Assembly (NCBI RefSeq): GCF_905475345.1
Contig: NC_066592.1
Coordinates: forward strand, 4,843,001 to 4,907,000
Direction of reading: 5' to 3'
Origin: Vespula vulgaris
Taxonomy: Eukaryota; Arthropoda; Insecta; Hymenoptera; Vespidae
DNA length: 64,000 nt
A program made the position numbers and the translations under genes. The notes beneath the pieces are model-generated. The model ran no database searches and had not been told where the DNA came from. It worked only from the letters and a program-made list of their open reading frames with translations. Below, in pieces: positions 39,166-51,841 of the stretch; position 1 is the stretch's first letter, and each line of letters opens with the position of its first letter.

Positions 39166-39951
39166 AAGCAAAACGAGTCGGAACCTCGTCGTTGACGTTC
39201 CGTCGTTGTTCTGCTAACCCCTAGTACATTCGGATAAAAACGCCTGAATCGATTGAACGATCGATCGATAAAACGTTTCAAGGATGCCAGTCAAATATAT
39301 GAAATTCCATGGATCGTGGAATGTAGTAAAATTACAGTTAAACGTATCTATCAGCCGTACCCGTTGACTTTCGCGTTAATTCATTTTCAGATAGTCGCCG
39401 TAAATGAGGGTATTATCTCTTATCTATTGTAGCGGTATATTTCAAAAGGTACCTTTCAACTCGAGTATTTAGGAGACTTCATTAGTTCTCACAAAACGGA
39501 AGCATACCCATGTGGGCATGGTACCTGTGTTATCATCAAAATAAATTACTGTTTTGAAGATCAAATTTTCTCATTAAGCGATGAAGAAATTGATTTTACG
39601 AGAGATGCATCGTTATCGATCGATTTTGATAATAATTCATTAACGAATAGATAACACGTGTAAGTATATTCGATACGACGATACAACAATAACGAATAAC
39701 GTGCGAGTTCCTGTTTCACGAAGAACAACTGCTCCGGTATTCATTCCAATCGGCGCCATCAAAATGCAGAGCGGCTAACGCGTATGATGTACGCGATTCA
39801 AAGGAGAGACCTGGTACCGCTCTACCCGTGGAGAAAGTGCGTCAGCCATTAAGGTAAAGGTTAAAGAAGATGAGGGCAAGGTGGAGGTAAAAGTCTCTTT
39901 CTTGAAATTGCTAATACAACGTATACCATCAAAGATTCTATAAATCTTAGA

Positions 39952-39954
<3 letters not shown>

Positions 39955-39990
<36 letters not shown>
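39955..39990. repeat. AT microsatellite
   Basis: About 18 AT units. Confidence 0.9.
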
Positions 39991-39998
<8 letters not shown>

Positions 39999-40126
39999 CG
40001 TTTCATCGTATCGAGTAGACGAGCCAATGAAAGACAATTTCAAAACGAAATATATTAATAATCGAAAGTAGATATATTCAAAAGTAAATTCCATCGATTA
40101 AGAAATAAGATTAATCATACAGTTAC

Positions 40127-40142
40127 CTAGAGAGTGTTTCAT
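40127..40142 (-). CDS. Candidate short first coding exon of the zinc-finger gene
   Basis: On the minus strand an ATG at 40142-40140 opens five codons plus one base (M-K-H-S-L-G) and then meets CTAG/GTAACT. The phase-1 end fits the phase-2 acceptor at 36930 exactly and gives an open frame into the finger exon. Against it: the donor lacks G at +5, and an upstream out-of-frame ATG lies at about 40159. This is a candidate only. Confidence 0.18.
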
Positions 40143-40665
40143 TGAACTCGATTATTTGAAACATTCCTGGTTGTTTGTGGAGATATAAAAAATTACTTCT
40201 ACAAAAAAATTATATTGCTCTAATCAAGAAATATTTTGGTATACGACATTTATCTTCAAATTAATTTTAGAAGAGATACCAATTCATAAATAAATCTAAT
40301 GCACAAAGACAATTTCAAATCATCTGTTTTATTCGGTTAAATATTTCGCAAGAAATTTCGTAGACGTCATTTTACATTCAACATATATATACTTTTGACG
40401 TTCTTTTAGGGAGCAAGAAAATAAGGAAAGAATCATATTACTTTACTCGACGTATCGAATCGAGAGAAAAGAAAGAGGGACAAGAATTTGATCGACAGTT
40501 ACTTTTAGATAACGTTCTGAAATAGATCTATAAAACATCATGGAGACAAATCGAATATACCTATGTATTTGTCGTGTATCGATATTCTATATTATGTATA
40601 CATGTATAATACATATAGATATATTCAAACATCCTCCCACGAGATTTCATGCTGATATTTCTCTC

Positions 40666-40669
<4 letters not shown>

Positions 40670-40710
<41 letters not shown>
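40670..40710. repeat. CT microsatellite
   Basis: About 20 CT units following CT-rich sequence. Confidence 0.9.
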
Positions 40711-40715
<5 letters not shown>

Positions 40716-41067
40716 CAGGGGAGAGACGTAGGCGACCGTGGACGGCCATGGACGAGGTTCGCGGTATGTATAGACACGCTTGCGGAACTGACGAGTCGGA
40801 AGCCCCCCTACCACATTGGAATACCGGTTAATGTGGTATACTGACCTACTCTTGGAGCACGACGGCACCACTGGAAATGCCCCTCCATTACTGTTGTTCT
40901 TCCATCTCTCTTTCTTCCTCTCCCTCTCCCTCTCTCCCTATCTCTCCCCTGTTTCTTCTCTTCCTCTTTCCTCTCTCTTTCCTACTCTATCACGCATTCC
41001 CTTTCTCTCCCCCCAACGTCGCTATTTATCTTTCTCTCTCTCTCTCGCTTCTCTACCATGGCCATCT

Positions 41068-41070
41068 CTC

Positions 41071-41117
<47 letters not shown>
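41068..41117. repeat. TCTA tetranucleotide microsatellite
   Basis: About twelve uninterrupted TCTA units flanked by CT-rich sequence. Confidence 0.92.
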
Positions 41118-44100
41118 CTATCTCTTTTTGTCTTACTCACTCACTCTCTCGGTCGCACTCCTCTTTCTCGAGTGCTCGGTATTCGTACTTCGTTGAGTGC
41201 AAAAAAGAACTCTACTCGCTCCTCTCTTTATAGCTCTCACTCTTTTCTCCGTCCACCTCTCTTTTTTCCTCTTCAGACGTTCCTCCTCCTCCTCCTCCTC
41301 TTTCTGAATTTTTTTTCCTTTATTTTTTTCCCTCCTCTTTTTTCTTAAATCTCCTCCCCTTCCCCTCCATCCCAGTTTTCTATCTTCTCCACCTGATTAT
41401 TACGTACAAGTAAAAGGTAACGGCTATTACATTTCGAGACGTTAAAACCAAGGTGAATTCTCGCAAGTCGAACCAAAGAATTCGAGTATGTCTACTGTGG
41501 TAAGTAAGTAAGTAAGTAAGAAGTATGCGAGAAAAGGAGCAGGATCGTGGCACTGGCACGAATCGATAATGAATCGACGTGTCGAGGAGCAACGAACCGC
41601 GTTGCAATAAGTCAACGAGCTCGAGCCAACACGTCGACTTACTGCTCTCCCCCACTCGTTTCCCCTAAGGAAGTCGATCCGGAGAAATTTCACCGCGAAG
41701 TCTAACAGCCTCCCGTCGTCTTCTTCCAAGTCTCTTCGTCGTCCATGTCTTTTCTACGCGTTGACTCTATTACCTCTCTCGCGGTTGCTATCTATGTTGA
41801 ATTCCGAATACCTAATGCCCCCTCTGTGTCGGCTTATAAATGTCAAAGAAGCACATTGGCCGAAGACGTATAGATACGAGGAGTATATATACGTTCTGGG
41901 TCGACGACACCGTCCTATCCAGCCACGTTACTTTCTGCGAATATACGATCCGATGGATCGGAAATGGGTCGGTGTTCTACACAGGTGGAAGCACGAGAAC
42001 GATTTCACGTACTCGAACTTGTTGTTAGACGTTAGAAGACAACAGAGCTCTCTCTCTCTCTCTCTCTCTCTCTTTTTCTTTCTCTCTAAGCTCTAGACAA
42101 TCTCTATCTTTTATTTTTATATTCTTTCCTTAAGATATTTGACATCAAAATTCAATAGATTTTCTAGATGAATTATGACAGATATATAAAAATGTTACGC
42201 GCAACAGATAAAATTTCATTGAGATTTAAGAGGGTTTTTATTCTTTTTTCTTTCTTTTCATTTTTCTTTTATTGACGAATTGTATCTTTTTCAATTGTTT
42301 CCCGTAAGATTTAGGATTCAGGAAACCCAAATATATCCGACTTAACGAAATACTAGAAATTGTGCAATACGCTGTATTGGAGGATCCTCCTTTATGACAC
42401 GGTTACAAGTACCCGTTATTACCTGTTAGGTTTTAGTGCCGGGTCCCACTAACACGTTGAGAACGATACGTCGGAATGGTCAATACAAGATAAGGTAATT
42501 ATAATGTTCGACTTATATCTTTAAATTTCTTTAATTTTATCAACGTCATTGGAAAGAATGCAGTAAATCGTCGATAAATAATGAAAACGGATAATAAGAA
42601 AAGAGATCGCAAAAATTGTATGTTTCTTTGTAAAAGAAAAAAAAATCTAAGAAAAGAAAAATCGTTCAACTCCATTCAATTTCGTAGTTAAATTCTCATC
42701 ACGCGACTTGAGTCTAGATTCATTGGTTTCTAGAGTCTTCGACTGCTTACTAGGTCGATCCAATAGAACTCTCTAAATAGCTTCCTTTTGTTCTTTAAAG
42801 GCCATTGATAAGTCGATAAAATAAAAATCATAATTATCGCTATTTCTTTAAATCGAGAAAAACTTAAAGAGTTCTTTAAATCTCACGAATTTACAAAAGT
42901 ACTTCGAAGGAGCATTAACTAATCCAATTCCTAGCAACTGCATAAAATGTATACACGCCAAAAAAGAAAATAAATAGGAAGATAATAGTACTTACATATG
43001 AGCAACGTGGTATCCAGAGTGAAACTGTTAATGTCCTCTGGACCACCTCTCTTATGAATCAATCCACAGAAATAAGAAGAAATGCACTTTGCAACCCGTG
43101 AATTCGGTAGCTTCGAAATAGCTCGTATCGAACACTTCTACTTTATTTTTTATTTTCCGATTTTTTTCCTTTTTTTATGCGTTGTCCACACAATCGACTT
43201 AACGAGAGTAACGTTCGTCTAATGTTTATCTCGTTAGTTTTAGTAAGAAGGATGGAGATATGCGCACAAGGACAGAGCAACAAGTAAGATGACCTCGATG
43301 ACAGAGTTCGGGAGGTATCCTTAAACGAGATGATACAATGAAAATAGCACAATGTCCGCCCACTAGTTTTTACAGAATGAATCAGGGTCAATGAAAGGGG
43401 AGAGATTTAATCCTCTTCGATCTTTCCTTGTTATGTTTTCGTTGCCGTCCCTATGATCGACCGAGAAACCCGGAAACGTGGAAAGGAGAGGACCACGGAA
43501 CTTTCACTGCGCTCTTCTTTCAGTCGATCATCCGATTCTTTATCCTCCGTGTTCTTCTTTTTCTTCTTTTCTTTCTTCTTCCTCCTCCTATTTTTCTTCT
43601 TCCTCCTTTTCTTCCTCTTCCTTTTCCCTTTTCTCCTCTTCCTTTTCCTATTTCTTTTCTCTTTGTGTTCACGCGACGTGGATCAGGAAGAACTCATACG
43701 GGATTCGATCTTTGACCTCGTCCAACCTCTCCTCCCGTACTCCCTCGAGCTACGTCGATAGTATTCGTTCATCAGCCTCCCTATGGTCCTCATCGGCCGA
43801 AGACCTTCTTCTCGCACCTTCTTCGATAACAATAAGAAGCACGATTGATCGTTTAAACGGCTGATCAACGCGAGTTATCTTTCAAAGGTATATAATATAT
43901 TCTTGTATATATATGTATATATATATATATATATCTTCGTATGTATGTATGTATATCTTTCACAAAAAAAAAATATCCAACGATATTCACTCGATCTTCT
44001 TCACTGATTGTAAACAATCTTTCTTACTCGAGAATAAGGAAAGAGAAACAAACAAATAGATTGATTGATGCACCTCAACGAATGAATTAATTTCAGATTT

Positions 44101-44854
44101 AAAAGAACATCGGTTCTCTTATCTCGATCGATTCTTATATTCCTCTATCGATTCACTAACTTTTTAACACGATCCAGATCTTCTAGTTTTCAATGCTTGC
44201 TCTCTAATCTCTTCTCGACGTGTACGTATAACAGGAAACAATTAAGAGAGAAAGAGAAAGAGAAAAACACAAACAAAGAGAGAAATATTTATATATACCT
44301 ATATATATATATGTATATATATATATACACACACATATATATATACATATATATATACACACATAGAAAGAGAGAGAGAGAGAGAGAGAGATAGAGAGAG
44401 AAAGAGAGAGCTAGCTTGACAGGCTGGCTGGACAAGATAAAACTTATTCCTAAAAGTAGACGAGGAAGAAACGAACTGAATGGGCTGTTGGCCCTTACTG
44501 CGACGGGCCTTACTCGTTACCGAGCAGCGGGGACCCCTACTTCGAAAGGCCTCCATATTACCTCTACCGCTCGACCCCCACTCGACCCCCCATGCGACCC
44601 CCACCTTCACAGAGTCGACTTCACGACTCTATTTCCTCCTTCTCTTCTTTCTCCTCTTTCTCTCCTCCTTCTACTCTTATTCTCCTTCCCCAGCATCTCC
44701 CTGAGTCCTGACGTCTTCTTCATCCCTACTCTGCTCAATACTGCTAGCTACTGTTCGCTTCCAACACCAAAAATCATCGATCTTATGAAATCCAGACGAA
44801 TTTTTCACTAATTACGAAAATGAGTAGTTCTCGATTCTTTTTAATGTTTAACAA

Positions 44855-45060
44855 ATAAACTTAGACAAGTGGAATTTCATGGTCACTTAATTTATTAATT
44901 GTTTTCTGGCAAATAAGACAATCAATTTTTCATTAATTCCGAATGAATCAGTCGCGTGATCTTTCTAGCGTTACAAAAATAAATTTAAGTATAAAGTGGA
45001 ATTTCATGGTACCTAAATTTATTACTCCTTCTTTCGGAGAAATAAAATGATTGATGCGAT
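44855..45060. repeat. Diverged short tandem duplication (127-bp offset)
   Basis: The 15-mer GTGGAATTTCATGGT occurs at 44869-44883 and 44996-45010. Similar flanks surround both (AATAAA-type sequence before, AATTTATTA after, then TTC..GAGAAATAA-like sequence). Confidence 0.65.
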
Positions 45061-47774
45061 ATTTTAATTAACAAAAAAAGAATAACTAATGGAACAGTTG
45101 GCAAATGTTTTCCGTTCATTGATTGTAAAGAAAGAATTATTGTTGTTATTATTGTTATTAGTTTTTTTTTATTTTTAGAATAAATGAATGTGAAGAAATG
45201 GAAACTTTCATTGAAAGCATTCTAAAACAGTTTTCATTTATACGAGTTAACGATTAAATTTGATTATCGTATAAAATCGATTTAAGTTACAAGTTTGTAA
45301 ATCTATGATCATTATCTCGATAATTTCAAATGGAAAAGAAGCCACCCTTTTTGTATACCTTCTCTCGTTCTTACGCAAGTGACACTCGCTCGATAGAAAT
45401 CACGACAAACACGCAAGCATTACTTATTAATTTGTAACCACGAACTGAGCTCCGATAAATTGCACGCAACTTATTAGATCCGGCACGTTCCTCGAGAAAC
45501 ACACTTGTGCACGGTATCTCACTAGTACGATCGTAAAAATAATAATTACAACAATAATTCGATTCGAGTAGCGTAGATATGTATCTATACCAAAAATGTT
45601 TTTAAAATTCATTTAAAATCTACGTTCTTTTTTTTTCTTTAAAAGAATTTTTCATTAAAAAGAATTTTAAATCATATATGTATACTTACTCTTTTATACA
45701 ATTTTCTTATAATCTTTATAGACGTAACATGCCTTTTTTATGACCATTTAATATACTCTTCTTTTGGGACGTATATACAAATTATTTATAAAAATAATTG
45801 GGTATCCAATTTGTATTAAATTTAAATGTATCAAATTTATTAAATAGAATTTCTACGAAAAATCATACTTAATGCATCGTTGCAATCTTACGTAAATATC
45901 AGTAATTAAAGAATTATAAACGTTTAAAAGAAATCAACGAAGCCAAGTGCCATTGATAATCGACTCCCACGACAATCAAAACATGCTAATTTGTTAAATT
46001 GCTTTCATTTTTGAAACGGTTAGACGAACCGAGACAAAGCTTAGAATATTGAAGGAGGCCGCTCGTTATCTGCGATCCAAGACGCACACAAAGTAAAGGG
46101 ATGTTCTTACGCTTTCAGCACATACCTCGTCATGCTTGTTTATCCCACACCATTCGGCTTGTGCACTTCTGACATGTTGTACACGCCGCCTTAGTTCTCT
46201 CTAGCAATATTATTGCATTGGACTGTAATAAACAACTCCTAAGCCAAAATTCAGAAACACTCGCTAAATTTCTCTGGATTTGGTCGATCCTTTGCAAAGA
46301 TGCAAAAAAAAGTCAACCAAGAATGAACCCTTTGAACATGTTCAAGGTCCACTGTACAGTTATGACAACCAATTTGTGCCAGTCGTGTTTGGCCTAGAGA
46401 TGAAAAACGGGACTTTGAAAGATTTCAGGAAATAAACAATAATAAGAAAGAAAAAAAATAAGAAAAAAAGGGTTACCAACGGTCAACGAAAGAACGTGAA
46501 AGCCACCGATATAGTCCCGTACTGGAAGGACCACCGTTGCACTTTTTTTCTCTCTTTTTTCCTCCTTCTTTTTCTTCCTTTTCTTTTCGCTTAAGAGTTA
46601 AACTGTAATCCCGTTGAAGAAGTTGGACGGTCCTGTTGCAATTGGCCTCACCGTTAACGGTAGTGTAACTTCCCGCGCCCCGTCTTTCTTTTTTTCTTAC
46701 GCTTTTCTGTTTTGTTTTTTCTTTCCTTTTCTTATCCTGAGAGAGAAATATTAAGGTCTGACAACCGAAATATGCGTATACATTTCGAACGTCTCTCTTT
46801 CTCTCTCTCTTTCTCTTTTCGTTACTTTATTAATCAATCTCGTGTGCAGACAATTTCAGATCCTACATCAGATCTTTCATTTTCTTTAGATAGATGTTCT
46901 TGTCAACTGATAAGAAGACATCGAAAATCTTCCTTTTTCTCTCTCTTGCTTTCATCTCATCGATTGAGAACATATCGTAATGGCAGCCGATTAACGCGTG
47001 GCCATTCTTTTCCTCGATCAGCTAGGAACAACGATGAAGAATCCGGACTGCGGAACGGCAGCCCCACTTCTGCGCAGCTAGTCGGTTACACTTTCGTTGT
47101 TGCGACTAGTGGTACCATTCGCCAACCGTATTCCACCTTCGTCGAAGAATCGTCGAGTAAATTGAAATAAATCCATTCTGTGATACGAGCAATGTTTGCT
47201 AATAGATACGATGGCCTTCAAACGAGAAAATACGCAAAGGACGATTAAATATATTGTATAAATATATCTTATATGTAGAAATTTGTTACTAGATAATATC
47301 ATCATTAGTTATTATAGTAAAGTCGCTAGTAACTATATATGAAGTTTAATTAGAAAGATTTATTTTGAATTCATTTAAAAATGATTTATATATATATTTA
47401 TAACTATACTAATAATATGTATAATTCCACAAAAAGATATATATCATATATCTTTCAAAAATATATTATTCTAAAGTCAGGATAAAGATAATATTTCCAT
47501 TTGTGTTGTCGGCAATAAAATTCTAAAGCAGAACGAAATTGTAACAATAAACATAAAGTACAAAAGTGTTTTCAGAAATTTTGTTGAAATTTAGTAAAAG
47601 GGTTCCCATAAATTTGAGAGTTTATATGAATGGTATGTCAAAATATTTAATGGTATTCTTTGGAATACGGAAGGCAAACAATTGAAAGGATATATAAGTT
47701 TAAGAAATAGGTAAATACAATATATTTAAGTCTTACCAATATAATAGATTAGAAATAACAAAAAGAAATTGAAG

Positions 47775-47852
47775 GATTCAATAAGTCAAGTACCTTTAGA
47801 TATAAACTGATTCAATAAAGATTCAATAAAGAAGTACCTTTAGATATAAACT
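47775..47852. repeat. 44-bp-offset direct repeat
   Basis: A 21-bp unit (AAGTACCTTTAGATATAAAC plus T) occurs at 47788-47808 and 47832-47852. The spacer contains two tandem GATTCAATAAA units, and a third lies just upstream. Confidence 0.8.
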
Positions 47853-50454
47853 AATAAATCGTAAATAAATAAATCGATTTAATGAATTACATTAATTTCG
47901 ATATTACAATATAAGTAACATCCTCCTTTTTTGTCTAATATTTCCAATTCCTATTTTTTTTTAGATCTTCCACTTCCACTTCCATTTACCATAACATTTA
48001 TTTGTAATAAAATAAAACACATGTTACACTAAAATTAGGTATTTATATTATATCATTGGAAGCACAAAAATTGCAAGGTCTTTTTTCGGTATATGTTTCT
48101 ATTTTCTTCACGAAAAGATTTGGCAGAAGTTAACCTTCAAGACTAAACGTACCTGAGCAATATAAATATAAAAGAAAAACATGTGTGTAGCAGACGTCGA
48201 GTGTATTTAGAAGGAAACATTAAAGGATCACAATGGTCACGCGCCTGGAATGTGCCACGTTCGATGACCTCCTCAAAATATTGACTAGGAATCCTTTATT
48301 GTCTTCAATGTTGTCTTTCTTCTAAAAAAGAAAAAAAAATTCGCAACGGAAAATCGTACATCTTTTTGCAGATGTGTTAACAGTCAGAACAAACAATGAC
48401 AATTGTTGTACAATATTGTCTTCTTGTATTACAAAAGATATAATACAGTCACGTAACAGACTTATCACGTTAACCAATAGATCGGTAACAAGGACTACAC
48501 TGAAGGACTGCATTGAAAGGACAATATGCTAGAACACGTGTCAGTTTCGTCCTTCGAGAAAAGCAATAGTGTCGTGCGACTTCAATAAATCAGGCCAATG
48601 TAAACGTAAATTGTTTCGACGATTACAACGATGAAACGAACAGAAAGGAAAAAATGTATATATATATATATATGTCTTAAAAAAAAGTCCGAGAGCTACT
48701 CTAACGAGCGCACCATAAGGAAACAATTATTCAAAAGCAAAGAGAGATTCGAATCATCGACACTTAAGAACATTTCAAGGCGCGAGTAATAAAACACACC
48801 TAAGCAAATCGAAATACTCTCGCTCTTGAAGCATTTTGATATTTTACGATATATATCATTACCTTGGTATATATATCTATACCTATTTGTTTGTGAGACT
48901 GTCACTTTTTTCCTGATTTCTCGATCATTGGCCGTCACGATGCACTGTGAAGGTAAGAAGAAAATATCGTTCGATGTAAAAAAAAAGAACTACCTAATTA
49001 GCTGGATTATTGCCTTTGCCACGCGTTCATGAACTCAATAACGATTATTAATGACTATATGAAGGTTTTCAGTCTCGACGATATTCAATAATGTTAATAT
49101 CTATATGTTTTTTTTTCTTTTAAATCATTTAAATATCTTTATATTTTTCATCTAATATCTTTTTGTATATAAGAATTGATTCTCGTATTATTATTATAAC
49201 TTATAATGACATCTTTCTAAATTGTATGATTAGAAATTTTATTATAATTTTTTTCTTTTTAGAAAGGATTATCATTTCTTATTTTTGTTATAATATTCTA
49301 TCCTTTTTTCTGAATTACTTTATCAAATAGTTATCTCACGTACTATTTGCAAATTGATATTAAAACATTAGACATTGTTAATTACAACATTGTAGTTTGT
49401 ACGTTAAAAGTACGAGATGCATCATACCGACAAAATTTTCCTTTGAGATGTATTGGACCACCCGGTAATACGGCATGAAATAGAAGGAAAAGCACGACTT
49501 TGACGACGAACTTACCCCCACTATCTCGCCCCTCTAAAAAAAAAAAGATTTTCTTCCGGGTGCAAGTCCCGTATAGTACTATAGAAAGGGCATAAATAAT
49601 CTGCCCTCTCAGTTTACTCGTTTCTCTTCCACGCTAAGTAGTACGAGTCTAAATATTACGAGACACGATTTCTTACGGTCGACCTGTTCACGCTGAGTTT
49701 TCGAGTCGCCGATGGAAAATGTTTGCCCGTGCGCAATTTTTCACGGTATTCATCCAGAAAAATTCTCTTTTTGACACCGACTACTTTCGGTATCGTCATC
49801 GGAATGCGTCCATTCGATTTCCACGTTAGTTTCGCTCTCGCACAGATACATCTTTCAATGTATCATACATGACAAGACAGTAAAACGTGCTTTTGTTCCA
49901 TTTTTTTTTTTTTTTATTTCGTTAACTAATTTTAAATGTAACTTTAGAGATTTATAATTATCTAGTAGAGTAACTTTTGTTATAAGAAAAATGATACAGC
50001 ATATAATCATATGCTCTACGATATTATAAATATATTTAGTATATATAGATATATGTGATGCAGCTTTGTTATATGAGTTCTGAAATTATCTCAAAAAGGA
50101 AAACCATAGCTAAGAATCAGTACATTTCGGATAATTTAAGATATGATAAATAAATAAATAATAGATCGTTTTTAAATGATCGTTTAAGCCACCGCAGATA
50201 AAAACTTGCTTACTTGCTCGTTAAAAACTTCTCATATCTTTTTCATCTAGGGGAAAAATTTAATTTACAAAATATAGATAAAATTTAATTATTTCCGATA
50301 AAATAGAAAAGGTCATAATACTTCGTTCTAGCATTGAAATAAATTTTAAATGTTTAAATCCATGTTACAGGTATCATTCAAAAGTCAAACGAATATTTTT
50401 AGTGAACTTGGAAAGTACCTACTAGTGTCGTAAATAATAATTTTCAAAGATTTT

Positions 50455-50703
50455 TCATCGATCTTGTCTTTTCCGCTTAACAATGAAAGGAAAACTTATT
50501 TTTCTCTTCTTAAACTGGAAAACTCCATCAACTAAAGGTTGCACAGAATTTACGGTAGTTCTGTAAAAGAACGGTTTGTGGCATTCAGTTTGGCCACTGA
50601 CCACTACTATAGGTTTTACCTTACAATTTAGAATTTTCAGCTGATCGATATTGTTTAGTGTCCTTGACCCTAATAATGGTACAGCAAAATTACTGTAAAA
50701 TGC
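50455..50703 (-). mobile_element. Probable degenerate Ty3/Gypsy-type pol fragment
   Basis: A stop-to-stop minus-strand frame of 82 residues with GC content above its surroundings. FAVPLLGSRTLNNIDQL at 6-22 resembles the end of a retropepsin domain (typically ..PLLGRD..). SGQTECHKPFFY followed by VQPLV and FPF resembles the start of Ty3/Gypsy reverse transcriptase. The spacing between these parts is shorter than usual, implying an internal deletion. There is no start codon, no RT active-site motif and no LTR, so it is a dead fragment at best. The assignment rests on short motif resemblance. Confidence 0.3.
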
Positions 50704-51083
50704 TTAAAAAAAACGTCATATTTCTTCTCTTTCTGTTTAAATCCTATGGAATTTTGACTTATACAAATTTATGAATGTTGGAAAATAAATTATTAAATAA
50801 AAAAGTTAGTAAAATAAGTGAAATAATCGAAAATCATACCAATAATATTATTATTAGATTTCAACTATGTATGATACATACTTTTTATTTCTTTTTCTCT
50901 CTCGTTCTCTTAAATATAATTAATTATTGAAATGTCTCCTTTTGGAAAATACATATTTGAAAATATTTTTAAATTGTTCAAAATTATTTTGCTATATGAT
51001 ACAACACATTATGCTAAAGAAAAAGGTCGAAGTTTATGAACGTAACTGTCTGACCCACAATATAGCTACCGACCATCCTTTCA

Positions 51084-51410
51084 TTACCTTTTAAGGCCCT
51101 TAGGAGACCTGTGCACTTTACCAATGCAATTCAAGCCAGTGTTAGTAAGAAAAGGTGCCCCGTCGTTTGAGGTCGTAAATTTTTCAAATCGTAATGGACA
51201 GTAGAACCTTTGTAAATGTTCGCCAATACATAGTGGTTTAAAATGTCCCTTAAACCGAACATAATAGACCTGAAGTTTTAAAATTACTTTATCAAAGATT
51301 TTATTTGACCAAAGATTTTTTTGACGTTTGCATCTTTTAAAATAAATTGCGGTCGTCTCAATAATTTTCAAGTACAAACTAACAGGTGTCCGTGAAAATT
51401 CGGCAAGTAT
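51084..51410 (-). pseudogene. Unidentified open frame upstream of the pol-like fragment
   Basis: A 108-residue stop-to-stop frame on the same strand as the 50455-50703 fragment, about 380 bp upstream of it. It has no ATG start in its first third. Composition is coding-like (e.g. VRFKGHFKPLCIGEHLQRF and SNDGAPFLTNTGLNCIGK). It could be another piece of the same decayed element, but I cannot assign a domain. Confidence 0.2.
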
Positions 51411-51790
51411 TCAATATATCACATACTTGAAAAAGATAGAAATTTTCTCCTAGAGTGATCTGATGAAGCACGTTTTGATTGTATAGTAAAATACTAGAAC
51501 TTTTTGAATATAAGTAATAATTGAGAACATAAATGAAACATTCTCTATAGATACTACTTGGTAGATACTATTCGTTCGGATTACCGTAAATCATCGGTCG
51601 ATTACTGAAAGGTTGTTAATTGAAAAAAAAAGGAGATAAGGAAGGGAAAAAGAAAACAAAGAAAAAAATGTCAACGGGTCTTTGGTAGTAGCCAAGAAAA
51701 AGCAAGTTCAATCGGCCTTGGCAAGGACTCGACAAGCTTGCGTTCTCCTATTAAGAAGCAGCTGAGCGTATTCGATGTATGTAGGATCAC

Positions 51791-51792
<2 letters not shown>

Positions 51793-51830
<38 letters not shown>
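51793..51830. repeat. AT microsatellite
   Basis: About 19 AT units. Confidence 0.9.

Positions 51831-51841
<11 letters not shown>

Larger units (their letters stand above)
36931..40126 (-). other. 5' flank or intron of the zinc-finger gene
   Basis: The first kilobase is unusually GC- and CpG-rich for this window (36.9-38.2 kb), which would fit a promoter or 5' UTR region. It contains a GGTA-type tetranucleotide repeat at 37169-37206 and pyrimidine tracts near 37.65 kb. A diverged tandem duplication sits at 38646-39165. The AT-rich part includes an AT microsatellite at 39955-39990. No protein exon is certain in it. Confidence 0.5.
40143..50454. other. Intergenic region, simple-repeat rich
   Basis: No gene could be supported. 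It contains CT and TCTA repeats (40.67, 41.07, 42.05 kb), pyrimidine tracts (40.9-41.35 and 43.55-43.66 kb), a diverged 127-bp tandem duplication at about 44855-45060, a GC-balanced pocket at 46.0-46.4 kb, the longest orphan ORF of this stretch (46772-47170 from its first ATG, T/S-rich) and a short tandem repeat at 47775-47852. A minus-strand open stretch at 42997-43138 ends in a GTAAGT donor. Confidence 0.45.

Noticed and set aside
41794..42096. 100-codon ORF ending in a CT repeat
   Set aside because: The last part is encoded by the microsatellite, and a second frame across the same DNA looks equally coding-like, so neither can be preferred.
46772..47170. 132-codon plus-strand ORF, the longest orphan ORF in the 40-50 kb stretch
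   Set aside because: It is largely Ser/Phe/Leu codons from pyrimidine-rich DNA, where stops are rare, and it shows no domain or splice context. Several ORFs of this length are expected by chance in the window.
49591..49616. TATA-like ATAAATA followed by an initiator-like TCAGTT
   Set aside because: The spacing is about 19 bp, too short for a normal TATA-initiator pair, and no gene starts downstream.
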